Source: Mesorhabditis belari (lineage: Eukaryota; Nematoda; Chromadorea; Rhabditida; Rhabditidae). From it: 64,000 nt of DNA. Under the pieces are notes generated by a model, which searched no databases, was not told the DNA's origin, and saw nothing but the letters and a program-made list of their open reading frames with translations. A program made the translations under genes and the position numbers. Position 1 is the first letter of the stretch, and every line of letters starts with the position of its first letter. The stretch covers positions 1,941,501-2,005,500 of the forward strand of contig CAUEEP010000930.1 of assembly GCA_958450365.1 (NCBI GenBank), read 5' to 3'. Below, piece after piece: positions 36,209 to 46,779 of this stretch.

Positions 36209-38670
36209 ATGGCCAATTCTACACGTCGCCGCTCGATCTCTGTCTCGATTGTGAGTGAAATTTTTGTCTCTTTTCAAAAAAAAAAATAAATTCATAACAT
36301 ACTTGGCTCGTGCTAATACCAAATGTCTTTTGTTTTGAGCAAAAAAATCAGGAAATCATTCGTCCCAGCACTTATTGTGTGTACTTTTTGAGACCTAATA
36401 GGCTGATAAATTCTGATAGAAGGAGTGCTGTAAGTGATTTAATTTTAGGGCGAAGTGAACGAAGATGAGGCGATCGAGAAGATGCCACCACGAGCCACAA
36501 AATGGACAACGATGCGGAATATGCGAATCGAGGGACACATCGATCGATCAAGGGCCCCACTGCAAGATCAAAGAAATGTGGTCGGTTTTATATATTTGAT
36601 TGTGTTGTGCTTAGGGATTTATCTTAAGTTACCGTAAATACTCTAACAGAAACCCACTATAGGAGCGTCGCGTAATTTGAGTTGACTCTCGAAGAACCGC
36701 TCATATCTCGATGCGCAGACATTTGCTTCTGTGCACTTAGGTATCAAATTAAAGTGGAGATAATGGGTGATCTTTCGAGATATAACACTTGTTTCTAGCA
36801 TTAACCAGCGCTTAGAACAAAATGATTGAAAAGTGGCAAAAAAAGAGCCGATTTTCGCTGGTTAATGCTGGTTAGCGCTGGTTAATGCTAAAAGTATGTG
36901 TTATATCTCGAGAAATCATCCACTCTCTCTCTACTTTAATTTGATACCCAAGCGCGCAGAAGCAAATGTCTGTGCGTCGAGATATGAGCGGTTCTTTGAG
37001 AGTAAACTTAGACTACGCGGCGCTCCTATAGGGGAGGGGGGCGTTCTATTAGAGTTTTTTACTGTCATTTTCTTCAGGTCTCGCGCCGAGCCATGCAAAA
37101 GACGGAGAAATTGCGACGTTCTGCCTCGGAAGCTCCTGGAAATCGAGTAAGTAACTTAGAATTATATTATAAGTATTTTATAAGTATATTATAAGTTAGT
37201 TAAATTATAAGTCCAATAACTTTTGTCTTTTTTTAGAGAAGCACAGGCGTTTCGATGGCCACTCACATCTACAGCCGCTTCAAGGGAGTGCTCTCGAATT
37301 TGGTCAGACATCGCGTGGAGGTGAGTTTCTTTGTGACTCGTAAAAGTAATGGTTCTTAAATTCTTGAGCTTTTAGGAGCCAATTGGAGGCGATGTCGAGC
37401 CACGCGCGAATCTCCCTGTGTCAAATGTGAGTGACGAGCGATGCGCATCAATCCTCGCTGATAATATTCTCTACATGTACGCATATCAGGTAATCGGTGC
37501 TTTGAATCCATTCAATTTCATTTTGTTTAGTTTCTACCCATCAACTTCGACCATTCGCAGTTCGGTGATCGCAAAAGGACCGTCTACTATGCCTGGTTGC
37601 ACGAGATTTGGAGCTATCATGTAAAATTCAAGAAATCTACTTGTTACTTTAGTTTTAGCCTTGCTATCACCCGACGAACAGCTTTTTCCTCGCCGTGCAC
37701 TTGTTGGATCGTTTTCTTGTGGTGAGTTTTCACGTGACTTTGTCTATTTACAACATCTTAGTTACTATCGGGTACTCAGCTGAAAGATGAGGAAAAACGA
37801 CTCGAATCTGCTGGCCTTGCCGCTCTTCAATTGGCCGTCAAATTCGAGACACAGGTTTATTTTTGAAAAAAAGATCTAATGTTATAGTAGCTGTTAGTTT
37901 ATCAATTTTTTTTAGTGCCCCCTTGCCGAGGACCTTGTTCGCACCTTTAAAATCGCCGAGATCAATCGTTATGAGCATGTGGTTGATCTAAATTTCTGTT
38001 CTTGTTCTAAAAATTTCTTCCAGCTCCTAGAACTTTGCAATTTCGAGCTCGGCCGACACTCGGTGATGGATTTTACACGCTTGGTTCTAGTAGGGTTTTA
38101 ATTGTAATATGTTTTATTTTTTTATCTTTCCAGGAAGCAATCACCCCGCTCTCATCCCGTGATCGCCTCTCCAACCAACGACATTCCCGTGCAAAGCTTT
38201 TAGCTGTTCTTTCAGGTGAAGTTTTATAGTTTTTATCTACCGTAGCTTATCAAAGTTTTTTTCAGTTTTCGCCCCATCGTTGACCTCTGTGAAGCCATCA
38301 TTGGTTGCTGCTGCGATTGGTCGTCTGCTCGTTTTCTCCGAGAATCGTGCATGGACTCCCGAGATGCAAGAAAAGTTGCAACACTCGACTAAAGAGGTAG
38401 ACACTTTCCATACAGAGGCTATGAGAAGTTTGTAGGTTTATCCGGTGCTTGAAGATCTCGTCATACACATTGGACTGTGCAAAGAAAGTACGTGGGCTGG
38501 GAAAGATGTGAGTAATTTTTATGAATTAATTTTGAATGAGTAAACTTATTGCTTATTCTATTTAGTTGATCAAATACTGGCGCAAGAATGGAGCCGATAT
38601 TGAAGAGTTTACGGATTGTCTTCTTTCTGATCTCACTCGATTGTACGAAGAAGAAGCCGAGGAATTTTGA
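36209..38670 (+). CDS. divergent cyclin (A/B-type fold)
   Basis: Fourteen exons: 36209-36250, 36449-36580, 37078-37146, 37237-37320, 37376-37489, 37531-37620, 37659-37721, 37762-37854, 37916-37981, 38024-38089, 38134-38215, 38266-38396, 38436-38507 and 38566-38670; 402 codons in frame. A basic Ser/Arg-rich N-terminus leads into a cyclin box: ILADNILYMYAYQ, RKRTVYYAWLHEIW (at the place of the MRAIL..WL helix), NSFLAVHLLDRFL, AGLAALQLAVKFE and NRYEHVLLELCNFEL. A second fold repeat follows (SLVAAAIGRLLVF). Cyclins bind and activate cyclin-dependent kinases in the nucleus. The hydrophobic-patch motif is altered (KRTVYYAWL), so substrate docking may differ. I could not match it to a named C. elegans cyclin. 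A family A MITE fills the second intron. Poly(A) signal at 38735. Confidence 0.75.
36632..37064. mobile_element. palindromic MITE family A, copy 2
   Basis: Starts CCGTAAATACTCTAACAGAA after TA and ends near agagttttttactg. Shares the ctcgatgcgcagaca, ggtatcaaattaaag and gagatataacac blocks with copy 1, in both arms. Lies in the cyclin intron 36581-37077. It differs from copy 1 by small indels. Confidence 0.8.
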
Positions 38671-38734
38671 GGAAAAATGCAAGAAATGCGAATGATTTGT
38701 GAATTGGTGTTTTTCTGGGGAATATTTGTACTCA

Positions 38735-38740
38735 AATAAA
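38735..38740 (+). terminator. poly(A) signal of cyclin gene
   Basis: AATAAA 65 bases after the stop codon. Confidence 0.6.
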
Positions 38741-39440
38741 TCTTTGAATTGGTGTAGAAGAATTTTTGTGAATGCAGGAAGTCCATTGATATTTTTTTGC
38801 TTTGATTTTGATATGAGATTTTGCAAAAATTTAGCTAGAGTTTCGTCCTGATCTGAAAATTTGTCTTTTTATCCTTTTTTGATATCGTTAAACTATGCGT
38901 ATTAAAATCGATGATCCGGAATGGTTAGAGATTTGAGTGCACCAGAAAACGTGTCTTTACGTACTTTTGAGCATAAAGTACGCCTTAAAGCCTCGTTTAG
39001 CATTTCTAGACGTTGAGCGGCTTTTTAACGGTTTTCATCAACGCTTATATGCTTAGTACGTTAAATATACAATTAAATGCTAAAAACACTTGACAGTTAC
39101 ATCATTTGTGTGGAAAAACAATTTCCCCAAAAAACGACGCTTTCTCGTTTTCTAAACTGTGCCCCTTTCTGGCGCGTTTTATAGTCCATTTTTAAATCCA
39201 TTCATTCATTTGTTTTTTCAATAAAAACTCCCGAATTTCGCATTTCCGCTGATTTAACGATTTTAAACAACATTTACTACTTAAAGATGCAAATATTTGG
39301 AAGTATCGACCCATTAATGCTTCGTCTTTGACGTTTTTAACGGATTTAAAGCTATTTAGTCTAGGAATCCAAGATTTGACCCCTTTTTGTATATTTTCAT
39401 TGTTTTTCTATTTATTTTTTTGCACATTAACTAAGTTTCT
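38741..39440. other. intergenic, nothing recognised
   Basis: AT-rich spacer between the cyclin and chromodomain genes. Confidence 0.5.
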
Positions 39441-39448
39441 CATTTTAG
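39441..39448 (+). promoter_or_regulatory. candidate spliced-leader acceptor
   Basis: cattttag lies ten bases before the ATG at 39459, with no upstream exon. Confidence 0.4.
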
Positions 39449-39458
39449 GCTGTCCACG

Positions 39459-40646
39459 ATGAAACGAAAGACCGCATCGAGCCAGCCCACGAAGATTGCC
39501 GAGTCAAACGATGAAGAGAAAGAAGAGATGTACGAAGTCGAGAAAATTCTCGCCGACGCCTTTCATGAAGGGGAGTTTCTCTACCAAACGAAATGGGTTG
39601 GCTACGATGAGATGACGTGGGAACCGAGACAATCGTTCAAAGGATGTCCGCACGTGCTCATGGATTACGAGAAGACAAAGGTGAAGCGGAAGAAGCGACG
39701 AGCCCGCTCGTCACGGTCAAAAAGTGGAATGAAGACGCCGACTCGCACGACAAAAGATGAAGAAAAGGATTCCCGAGCTCGTTCATCGATGAAGAGGAAA
39801 GCTGCAACGAGCAAAGAAACAAGTCGCGAATCTTCACCGAAGCCGAAAGCTGGTTCAAGAGCTCGTTCAACGACAAATGTAGAATCAACGGTGGAACAAG
39901 AAGTGCAAAGTCGTGAGGTAAATTTGCTATTTGTCTATACTATTTATTTGTGTTTATGCTCTACTTAATTATATTTAAAATTTCCAGGGACAAGACGATG
40001 GTGTCGGAGACGACGATGACGGCCTCAAAGTCTGCGACCAGTTTGCCATCGCCATTCAAGAGTGCGGGATGCCGCTCGGACCCGGCCGAAAACCAATTAC
40101 AGCCAGCGACCACTTCGGTATGTCTTTTTTCTTTTCAAATCTCTTAAATCTTGGTTTTAGCGATCGAGCTCGCCAACTTTTGCGAGCAGCAAGCAACTGG
40201 CGCCGACATCATGCTTCACATGGATGCCGGCGAGGTGCCTCCGCCTCTGACCGAGCAACGTGCCTTCCCGGCGCTCGATGCTTTGCTGGCTCCGCCAATC
40301 GACCACGGCTCCATCACGTCGCTTTCCACGACCCTCTCCTCGACTTCTCTGCCCTCAACTTCTCTGCCCTCAACCGGCTTCTCTTCTGCTACCGGCCTCG
40401 CTTCTGCTGCTTTGTGTATGCTTTTGTGTACTTAATTTTATCTTATCTTTTTTAGTGACCCTTCCCCCGGTCGTGCAACAGACGCCCGCCAAATCGCCAG
40501 CCGCCGCCCCAACCGCCCAGAATTTCACCAAGGAGCAGGAAGGTTTCACAATCGATTGTATCAATTCAGAGAACTCTGAGCAACTCAAAAACCACTACGA
40601 TCTGCAATGTTATGCGACATTAATGTATTTCAAAAAGTTAATTTAA
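39459..40646 (+). CDS. chromodomain protein
   Basis: Four exons: 39459-39917, 39988-40117, 40161-40415 and 40456-40646; 344 codons in frame. Residues about 24-70 form a chromodomain: YEVEKILADAFHEGEFLYQT then KWVGYDEMTWEPRQSF. The three aromatic cage positions (Y in MYEVE, W in TKW, Y in VGY) are kept, so it should bind methylated lysine on histone H3, though the loop before TWEP is two residues shorter than in HP1. A long basic Lys/Arg/Ser linker follows (nuclear localisation likely), then an acidic turn (DDDDG), and a Ser/Pro/Thr-rich region. The tail (FTIDCINSENSEQLKNHYDL) is unrecognised. I see no clear chromoshadow domain, so this is better called a CEC-like chromodomain protein than HP1. 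Codon use is GC-richer than the surroundings. Confidence 0.8.
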
Positions 40647-41437
40647 TTTTGTTTTGTTTTTATGTGTTTACTTGGATATTTTTTTGTTGTTTTCTTTCAT
40701 CGATTTTAAAATCTTGAAGCGATAAAATTTCAGTGACATTGGAAAGGTGGATAATGTGAATATGAAACGATTTGTCAAGCGTAGCTTAAGAATTTTAGCA
40801 AGGCAGTGACTTTGCCTGTAATCGAACCAGAACCTATTTTGTTATGTTTTAACTTTAGAAGCACATACGAATCTGGATTGGGTGATTCAGAATTGAGCTT
40901 CTTAACTTTCAGATAAAATTGCTATTTCAACAAAATTACAACTTTCACTGTTTTTTTGTCATTTTTGTCTCTTCAAAGGATGAAAAAGAGCCGTGATTAT
41001 GCTTTTTGAGAGTATCGATTTTTTTTCCGAAACCATAATTATCGGAAATTTTGGTATCGAAGCTGAAACTTTGCATTTTTATGTGGGTTAACGAAGTCGT
41101 GATCCCGGTGGATACGCAGCTGTGGCTGGTGGTGGGTTTTTGGTTTTTCGAGTTTTTTGGTTGAATCTTGTGTTGGATACTGTTGAGCTAAAGTCTGACA
41201 AACAATTTTTGCTGATCTTGCATCTAATCATGCATCCATTCACTTGGGAAATCTTTAAAGATCAAACGCATTCAGCTGATTTGGCGAACGAACGCGGTGC
41301 TAATATTTTTCATCAATGGCTTCGGTGTCTATATCATTCTCCGGCACAGCACAAAAGAAATGGCTGTTTATAAATATTTTCTGCTCAATTTATTGGTAAT
41401 CTTTGAGATGCAAATCAGAATTAAATAGAGTAGGACA
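40647..41437. other. intergenic, no supported exon
   Basis: I searched here for the missing first exon of the chemoreceptor. The open frame at 41.12-41.37 kb is open but does not look like a membrane segment and its phase does not fit. Confidence 0.4.
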
Positions 41438-44044
41438 ATGGGAAATTTCTCGATTCAGATCTGGGCTTTCATCTCCGATTTTGTTTACAATTCATTTTTC
41501 TGTGTGGGTTTCCTCTTCCCACTTGAGGGAGTTTACATGTCACCGGCTTGTCTCTTTGCATATTCACCGCCAAGTTGGATTTGGCCTGAAATGGTAAGAG
41601 GAAGAGTCTTGTCATGACAACTATCGTACTTCGAATAAAGTGCTATTGTTACAATTGTTTCTACAATAACTTTGTAGTCACAATTTCTTTCAAAAACCCT
41701 CTTTATCCAGATCTTCTCCCTAATCGTTGTCTACAATTGCAATATCGCCATCGTGAATTGTTTTCTGAGTCGACTTTGGGCAATTGAGGGACATCGATGG
41801 GGACACGGGACACCGTTTAGACAAGCTTGTGTAAGGAAATGATGGAATTTCAATGTTTGTAGATACTTGACTGACTACTTTTGTCTAAATGGTTGAAATT
41901 TCCAGACTGCTCTTTGTCTTCACCTCTTGTTTAGCATTCGAAACGGGTATACAGTGGGAATGGCTGGCTTGGATCGAGAGACACAGAATGGATATGTGGA
42001 AGAGGTGGAAAGAGAGATATCGTCATCTTTTCGATTCTGCACTTGATCACTTCATTTCAGCATTACCCAAACAGTCACCACTTGCTGAACATGACCAATT
42101 GGGTGATTATGCCAGCGGAGATCAGCCGAATAAACGAAATTCTATGGGCATGGGTGATCGAGGTGTCAATCCCGGAATTTCAAATTTCAAATTTCAAATT
42201 TCAAGTTTCAAATTTCAAGTTTTCCAAATTTAGTTCTCCGTCTTTATTGCCATCATCTTCTTCTCGGTTTTCCGAGTAATCTACCGATTAAGCAGCTCAA
42301 AAGTTTTCATTAGTCGGCGAATGCATCGGGCACAGAAAAGTATTATTAAATCTTTGATCATTCAAGTAAGTTTTTCCAATTTGTTTCTTTAAGATGGGTT
42401 TATTTTCTCTTCTGACCGTAATCTTGTCTCTACAGGGTGCGTCATAATTATTGCAACAAGAGTTCAAAGACCGTTTTCCAAACAGCTTTCTTAATTTTTT
42501 TGCCCCCTTTTTTGTTGTGTTGCGTTCTATATTCTTTATTCTTGTTCTATTCTTGCCTAATTGCCTCCCGCTCACACGAAGAAGACGGTTCAGGACTGGT
42601 GTGTGGCCAACTTTCCCTCAGTGATCACCAAGGACTGTAATCGGCCAACTTTCCCTCAGTGATCACCAAGGACTGTAATCGGCCAACTTTCCCTCAGTGA
42701 TCACCAAGGACTGTAATCGGCCAACTTTCCCTCAGTGATCACCAAGGATGAATGGCCTCCAAACTCACCGGATCTCAATGTGATGGACTTTTCCATTTGG
42801 GCAATCTTAGAGGCTAATGTCTGCTCTTTGACCCAAGGATGGAAGGCGACTCCTCAAGGTGTGCAATGCCTTGAGTATCTTGTTGCAATAATTATGACGC
42901 ACCCTGTATTTTTATTTAATCTATTTACTTTTTGTCTTATTTTTTGAAAAATGATATTGAAAGATACAAAAAGTGGATAGATTTGATAAAATTTGAGACA
43001 AGATTAGGGGGAAGCAGACAAGGTTAGACAAGGCAGACAAGGCAGACAAGGCAGACAAGGCAGACAAGCAGACAAGCAGACAAGCAGACAAGGTTTAGAA
43101 AAGAAAATGGTAGAAATGGTAGAAAAGAGAGAGAAAAAGGTACGGTTTAGGAAATGGGAGCAGACTCTTGTTTTTTTACTTGCTTCTTTGACTAAAGCAT
43201 CATAATTCCAAAAACCTTACAATAATGATGCTTGCAAAATGGAAATCATTGCAAAACAAGACTCTTTTCCGTACAGTGACTGCACAGTCACCTTTCCCTC
43301 TCCAGTTACCGTAATCCAAACCTTTCCAGACCCTCCTCGGCACACTTGTCTACTTTTTCCCCACCGTTGATTTATTATTTTCTGCATTAGTGCTAGATTT
43401 TAAATATTTTGGTAAGTAAAAGTTTTGATTGAGTATAATAAAACTGATCTGAATACCTTTTAGCCTTTTAGTATAATACCATTGAGTATAATACCTTCTG
43501 AATATATTATATATATTGATACTTTATTCAGGACATGAAATAAAGCGTAATCAGTCAGACAATACACAAATCTACACATAAATACATAGAGAATGATGAG
43601 ATATTTTACTCGGCGATGTGGAGGCGGGGAGAAAAGAAGATAGATAGAAGATAGGCTTCTTGCTTTAATAACCTCAGGCCATGAATGGGCCAACCCAGTG
43701 GAAGAGTGAACTCCGCTAGAGAAGGGATCTCTAGTCAGCTCTAGAGAAGACACCTCTAGTCTGGGCGCACGGGCTAGGGAAGAGAACCCTAGGGGGGCCG
43801 AACCCCACACCCTCAGTTTGGAAGTGAGAACTTAACCAATACACCATGAGGGCCACCACCTTTTACCTGAATACCTGAATACCTTTTAGCTGAAAAGTTG
43901 ACAGTTGTTTTCTATTTTCATTCAAATGTGAACACGATCACGATGTTTTTTATCATTTCACCTTATCGAAAAGCCATCAAAACCCTTCTACAAAAGGCCT
44001 GGATGAGAATTTTGAAGAGAAAAGTAACCAAATCGGAGAAATGA
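41438..44044 (+). CDS. Str-superfamily (SRH/SRI-type) 7TM chemoreceptor, N-terminus uncertain
   Basis: Seven exons: 41438-41593, 41711-41830, 41906-42004, 42061-42162, 42234-42365, 43330-43411 and 43890-44044; 281 codons in frame. It reads IWAFISDFVYNSFF at the first visible helix, CNIAIVNCFLSRLWAI, AGLDRETQNGYVEEHYP, then SRRMHRAQKSIIKSLIIQ before a helix TLLGTLVYFFPTVDLLFSAL, and ends SNVNTITMFFIISPYRKAI. The Q-K..ALIIQ and N...PYRKAI patterns fit nematode SRH/SRI receptors, which sense chemicals in sensory cilia. The family is normally about 330 residues, so the exon with TM1 seems to be missing or unrecognised; an ATG at 41438 opens directly before the acceptor-like CAG. It could be a truncated pseudogene. 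Introns hold a TA-flanked transposon and a SINE-like insert. Confidence 0.65.
42433..42906 (+). mobile_element. short Tc1/maT-like element with transposase remnant
   Basis: The ends CAGGGTGCGTCATAATTATT and an exact inverse (aataattatgacgcaccctg) are flanked by TA at 42431-42432 and 42907-42908. Inside, 42745-42830 encodes WPPNSPDLNVMDFSIWAILE, the third-Asp block of a DDxD transposase; the rest of the gene is gone. A 38-bp unit is repeated about four times inside. It lies in the chemoreceptor intron 42366-43329. Confidence 0.8.
42604..42750. repeat. 38-bp tandem repeat inside element
   Basis: About four copies of ggccaactttccctcagtga followed by tcaccaaggactgtaatc. Confidence 0.85.
43013..43092. 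repeat. CAGACAAGG-type microsatellite
   Basis: Tandem gcagacaag/gcagacaagg units in the chemoreceptor intron. Confidence 0.85.
43640..43856 (-). mobile_element. tRNA-derived SINE-like insert
   Basis: On the minus strand, the head at 43856-43790 resembles a tRNA: a D-arm/A-box (TGGTGTATTGGTTAAG), an anticodon stem TCTCA/TGAGG with an overlong loop, and a B-box-like GGGGTTCGGCCCC. A body with ctctag-rich sequence follows. It lies in the last intron of the chemoreceptor. The 3' end is uncertain, and no poly-A tail or target duplication was identified. Confidence 0.45.
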
Positions 44045-44785
44045 TGAGTGTTTGATAAATATTGAGATTTACTTTGTGCAAAATCAATGCAAATCAATGC
44101 AAATAAATGCAAATTTATTGAAATTCAAATGAAATGAAACTTTTTTCGATCCAACGTCGACTTTAATACATTTCCCGTCATCATTTCTCACTAATCCTTT
44201 CCCTTTCACACATTGACATCCCTGCTAGCACTCACCAGTAAAACAAAACAGCAAAACTGAATAAAACTAAAGTTTAATGAGCTTTCAAGGAAACTTTCAA
44301 ATTACGGCTAAATTAAAGTCTACAATCTAGGCTTTTTTTTGCTGTATGTATCCAATTTGTGATGTTAATTGTCTCGGAAAGCCCATTGAGTTACGAAGCC
44401 TGAACCTTTCCGTGAAATTTCCTCTTTACTGAAAAACTTTGCGAAGCTCGAGCACGATCTTCGTCCTTGCTTTCGCTGAATTCAAGGTGATTTTGAAACC
44501 GGTAAACCAGGCTTAAGCTTTTCTTAGTCCTAACCGACTGGGATCACTCCTTGAGCTAAAGATTCGGCTCAAGAGTTGAGCTTTCACTAACTCAACTCTT
44601 GAGCTTTCACTAGCTCAACTCTTGAGCTTTCACTAACTCAACTCTTGAGCTTTCACTAGCTCAACTCCCAATCCCAGCTTCAGCTTTAGTCTAACTTTTC
44701 TTGAAGTGGTTTACGAAAGCTTTCTCTAGAGTGTTTCTTTTCAAAATGATTTACAAAATGTTCTTTTAAAAACTCCAAAATTTAG
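44045..44785. other. intergenic with tandem repeat
   Basis: No coding exon recognised. Contains a tandem repeat at about 44570-44665 and ends in the acceptor of the orphan TIL exon. Confidence 0.45.
44570..44665. repeat. tandem repeat
   Basis: Three to four copies of a 28-base unit, gagctttcactaactcaact plus cttgagct, itself partly self-complementary (aagagttgag/ctcaactctt). Confidence 0.8.
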
Positions 44786-44888
44786 GACTCTCGATGGTTT
44801 CTGGGGTTGTGAATGTGAGAAGGGATTCCTACGAGAAGTTGATGGGAAATGTGTGAAAGTCGGGGATTTCCCCGAGAAACTCAACTAA
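44786..44888 (+). pseudogene. orphan terminal exon of a TIL-type inhibitor
   Basis: After an acceptor (tttag at 44781-44785) comes GCECEKGFLREVDGKCVKVG and a stop at 44886-44888. The C.C..GF.R...G.C pattern is the second half of a trypsin-inhibitor-like (TIL) domain. No matching upstream Cys exon or signal peptide was found, so it may be a remnant of a tandem copy of the gene downstream. Confidence 0.5.
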
Positions 44889-45109
44889 AATCTACAGATT
44901 TCTATTTGTAAATAAACTCTCGAAGCAAATTGAAATCTTTCTTATTTCCCCATTCGTCACTTTGAACATTTGGACGAGGAATTTTTTAAAAAAAGATTTT
45001 CAAGGTCAACAAAGAGCATGTTAGCTGATAAATTGGGAAATTGTTTACAGATTTTAATAAAATCGATAACTCTACCTATTTTCCGAATTTCTCATCAATT
45101 TTCACCTAA

Positions 45110-46678
45110 ATGAAGTCAATTTTTGTCACCTTGACACTTTTGATCGTCCTCTGCTCACTTGCAAAGTAAGTTCATTACAAAAGCTTAAATTTAACTGCAA
45201 TTTAAACTTTCTATAATATATTTCATACTATTTATTTAAAATACAGTAACTTATAATGATTTATAATATTCAGAGTGCTTAAAAACAAACCAGGCTCGGA
45301 AATACAGTAACTTATAATGATTTATAATATTTACGCATCTTTCCAGTCAAGTTTTCGAACCTTATTTTCAAGAGGTAAACGCTTTCGAGGTAATCAGACA
45401 ATCGATAACGAAAAAAAACGATAAACTAGTGTTTCTAAGTATTTCAGCAATTTCAAGCAGGGCTGGTTCTAGGGACAAATTTCTGGGCCAGGCCGGGTCA
45501 GGCCCGCTGGGTTAACCATACTCATAGCGGGCCGGGTCAAGCCCGCCATGAGTATGGTTAACCCAGACCGGACTAAACCATATTTTCATAGCATTTATTT
45601 CTATGAAACATCTTCTAAATTCACTTTTAAGAACCCTATCTGTTGATAGTTTGAAAAAAGCGCTCGAAAAGGCTTGGGAAGAGCTGGATCTCCTATACAG
45701 TACTGGACAATGAAATATCATATTTGAAAAATGATCGTCACGTTCGCACGTCTGTAACTCCCTTGTCTTTGAGTTTAAACTATTAGTGTTATACATTTTC
45801 TGAAAGCTCTTTTCAAGGGCTACACAATGGTTATATTAATATTTAGAAATACCGTATTTTTTGACGCATTTCAGCGCGCGCAAAAGTGGCGATCGTTTTT
45901 CAAATATGATATTTCATTGTCCGGTACTGTAGTTCATTAATGCTTGTAAACACTTTAGAATGGTTGTTAAATGGTTGTTAAAATGTTAAATGGTTGTTAA
46001 ATGGTTGTTCAAAATAGTTGACACTTCAGAGTGCTTAAAAACAAACCAGGCTCGGAAATTTCGGTGCTTTTTTTCTAGAACCAAATTTCTGGGTCAGGCC
46101 AGGATTAGAGCCAGGATTAGAGCTAGAGTTATAGACTAAAGGAGAAAGCCTGCAGCTATGCATTACTTTAGCATGCAACACCAACGAGGAATGGGTGGGA
46201 CCATGCGCCTCAGAGTGTGAACCGAGCTGTGAGCAACCGCAAGTTGAGGTACGATAATTCAATTCAATAATTCTTCAACTTTTTCGAATCTCGATCACAA
46301 TCAGATAGCTGCTCTAAAGCGTGCCCCAGTTACCGTAACCCAGGCATTGATTATCTTAAAATCTAGTAACCAAAATAGGAAATGCTTTAATATCAAAATT
46401 AGGCCTGGTTAGGTGTTGAGCTGGTTACCGTAATTCGTAATAGATAGAATCGGGAGTACAGTAGTTTTCTTAGCTTTCTTCTGTTTGAGGAAACACTCTA
46501 ATCAAAAGCTACAGTATATTTCAGTTAGAAACTGTCGAATGTACTGTAACGAAATGTTTGAATAGTGAAAATGAATGTTTTTCAGATCTGTATTGAGTCT
46601 TGTTTTGCGGGATGTCATTGTAAACAAGGATTCGTAAGGGATTCACAAGAGAAATGCATCCAATTGACTCATTGTTAA
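45110..46678 (+). CDS. secreted TIL-domain protease inhibitor
   Basis: Proposed exons 45110-45165, 45347-45438, 46172-46248 and 46586-46678; 105 codons in frame. The signal peptide is MKSIFVTLTLLIVLCSLAK. The TIL domain spans the last two exons: CNTNEEWVGPCASECEPSC, then ICIESCFAGCHCKQGF and KCIQLTHC at the end. The Cys spacing (C..NEEW..C...CEP.C ... C...C.CKQGFVRD....C) is typical of nematode TIL serine-protease inhibitors. It is secreted, with five disulphides expected; the target protease is unknown. The second exon is the weakest part of the model. The intron between exons 2 and 3 hosts a palindromic hairpin and a TA-flanked MITE. Confidence 0.7.
45507..45566. repeat. perfect 19-bp hairpin
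   Basis: ctgggttaaccatactcat at 45507-45525 is exactly inverted at 45548-45566, with a GC-rich loop (agcgggccgggtcaagcccgcc) that pairs further. Confidence 0.85.
45698..45929. mobile_element. 232-bp MITE, TA-flanked
   Basis: The left end cagtactggacaatgaaata and about 40 further bases are inverted at the right end (cattgtccggtactg). TA flanks lie at 45696-45697 and 45930-45931. Non-coding. Confidence 0.85.
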
Positions 46679-46779
46679 AATCATTTGCTTTTCTTTGCTT
46701 TGCTGATTGTTTATTTGTTTCTTTTATCTTCAAATTTCTTTATTTTATCTTTCCTTTTCTTTTAAAAATCTCTTTTTCA

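Noticed and set aside
40151..40435. Separate gene in the Ser-rich stretch
   Set aside because: It is the third exon of the chromodomain gene; the other frames here are shadows.
43460..43810. 116-codon minus-strand frame
   Set aside because: Falls inside the SINE-like insert and its flank; no protein similarity recognised.
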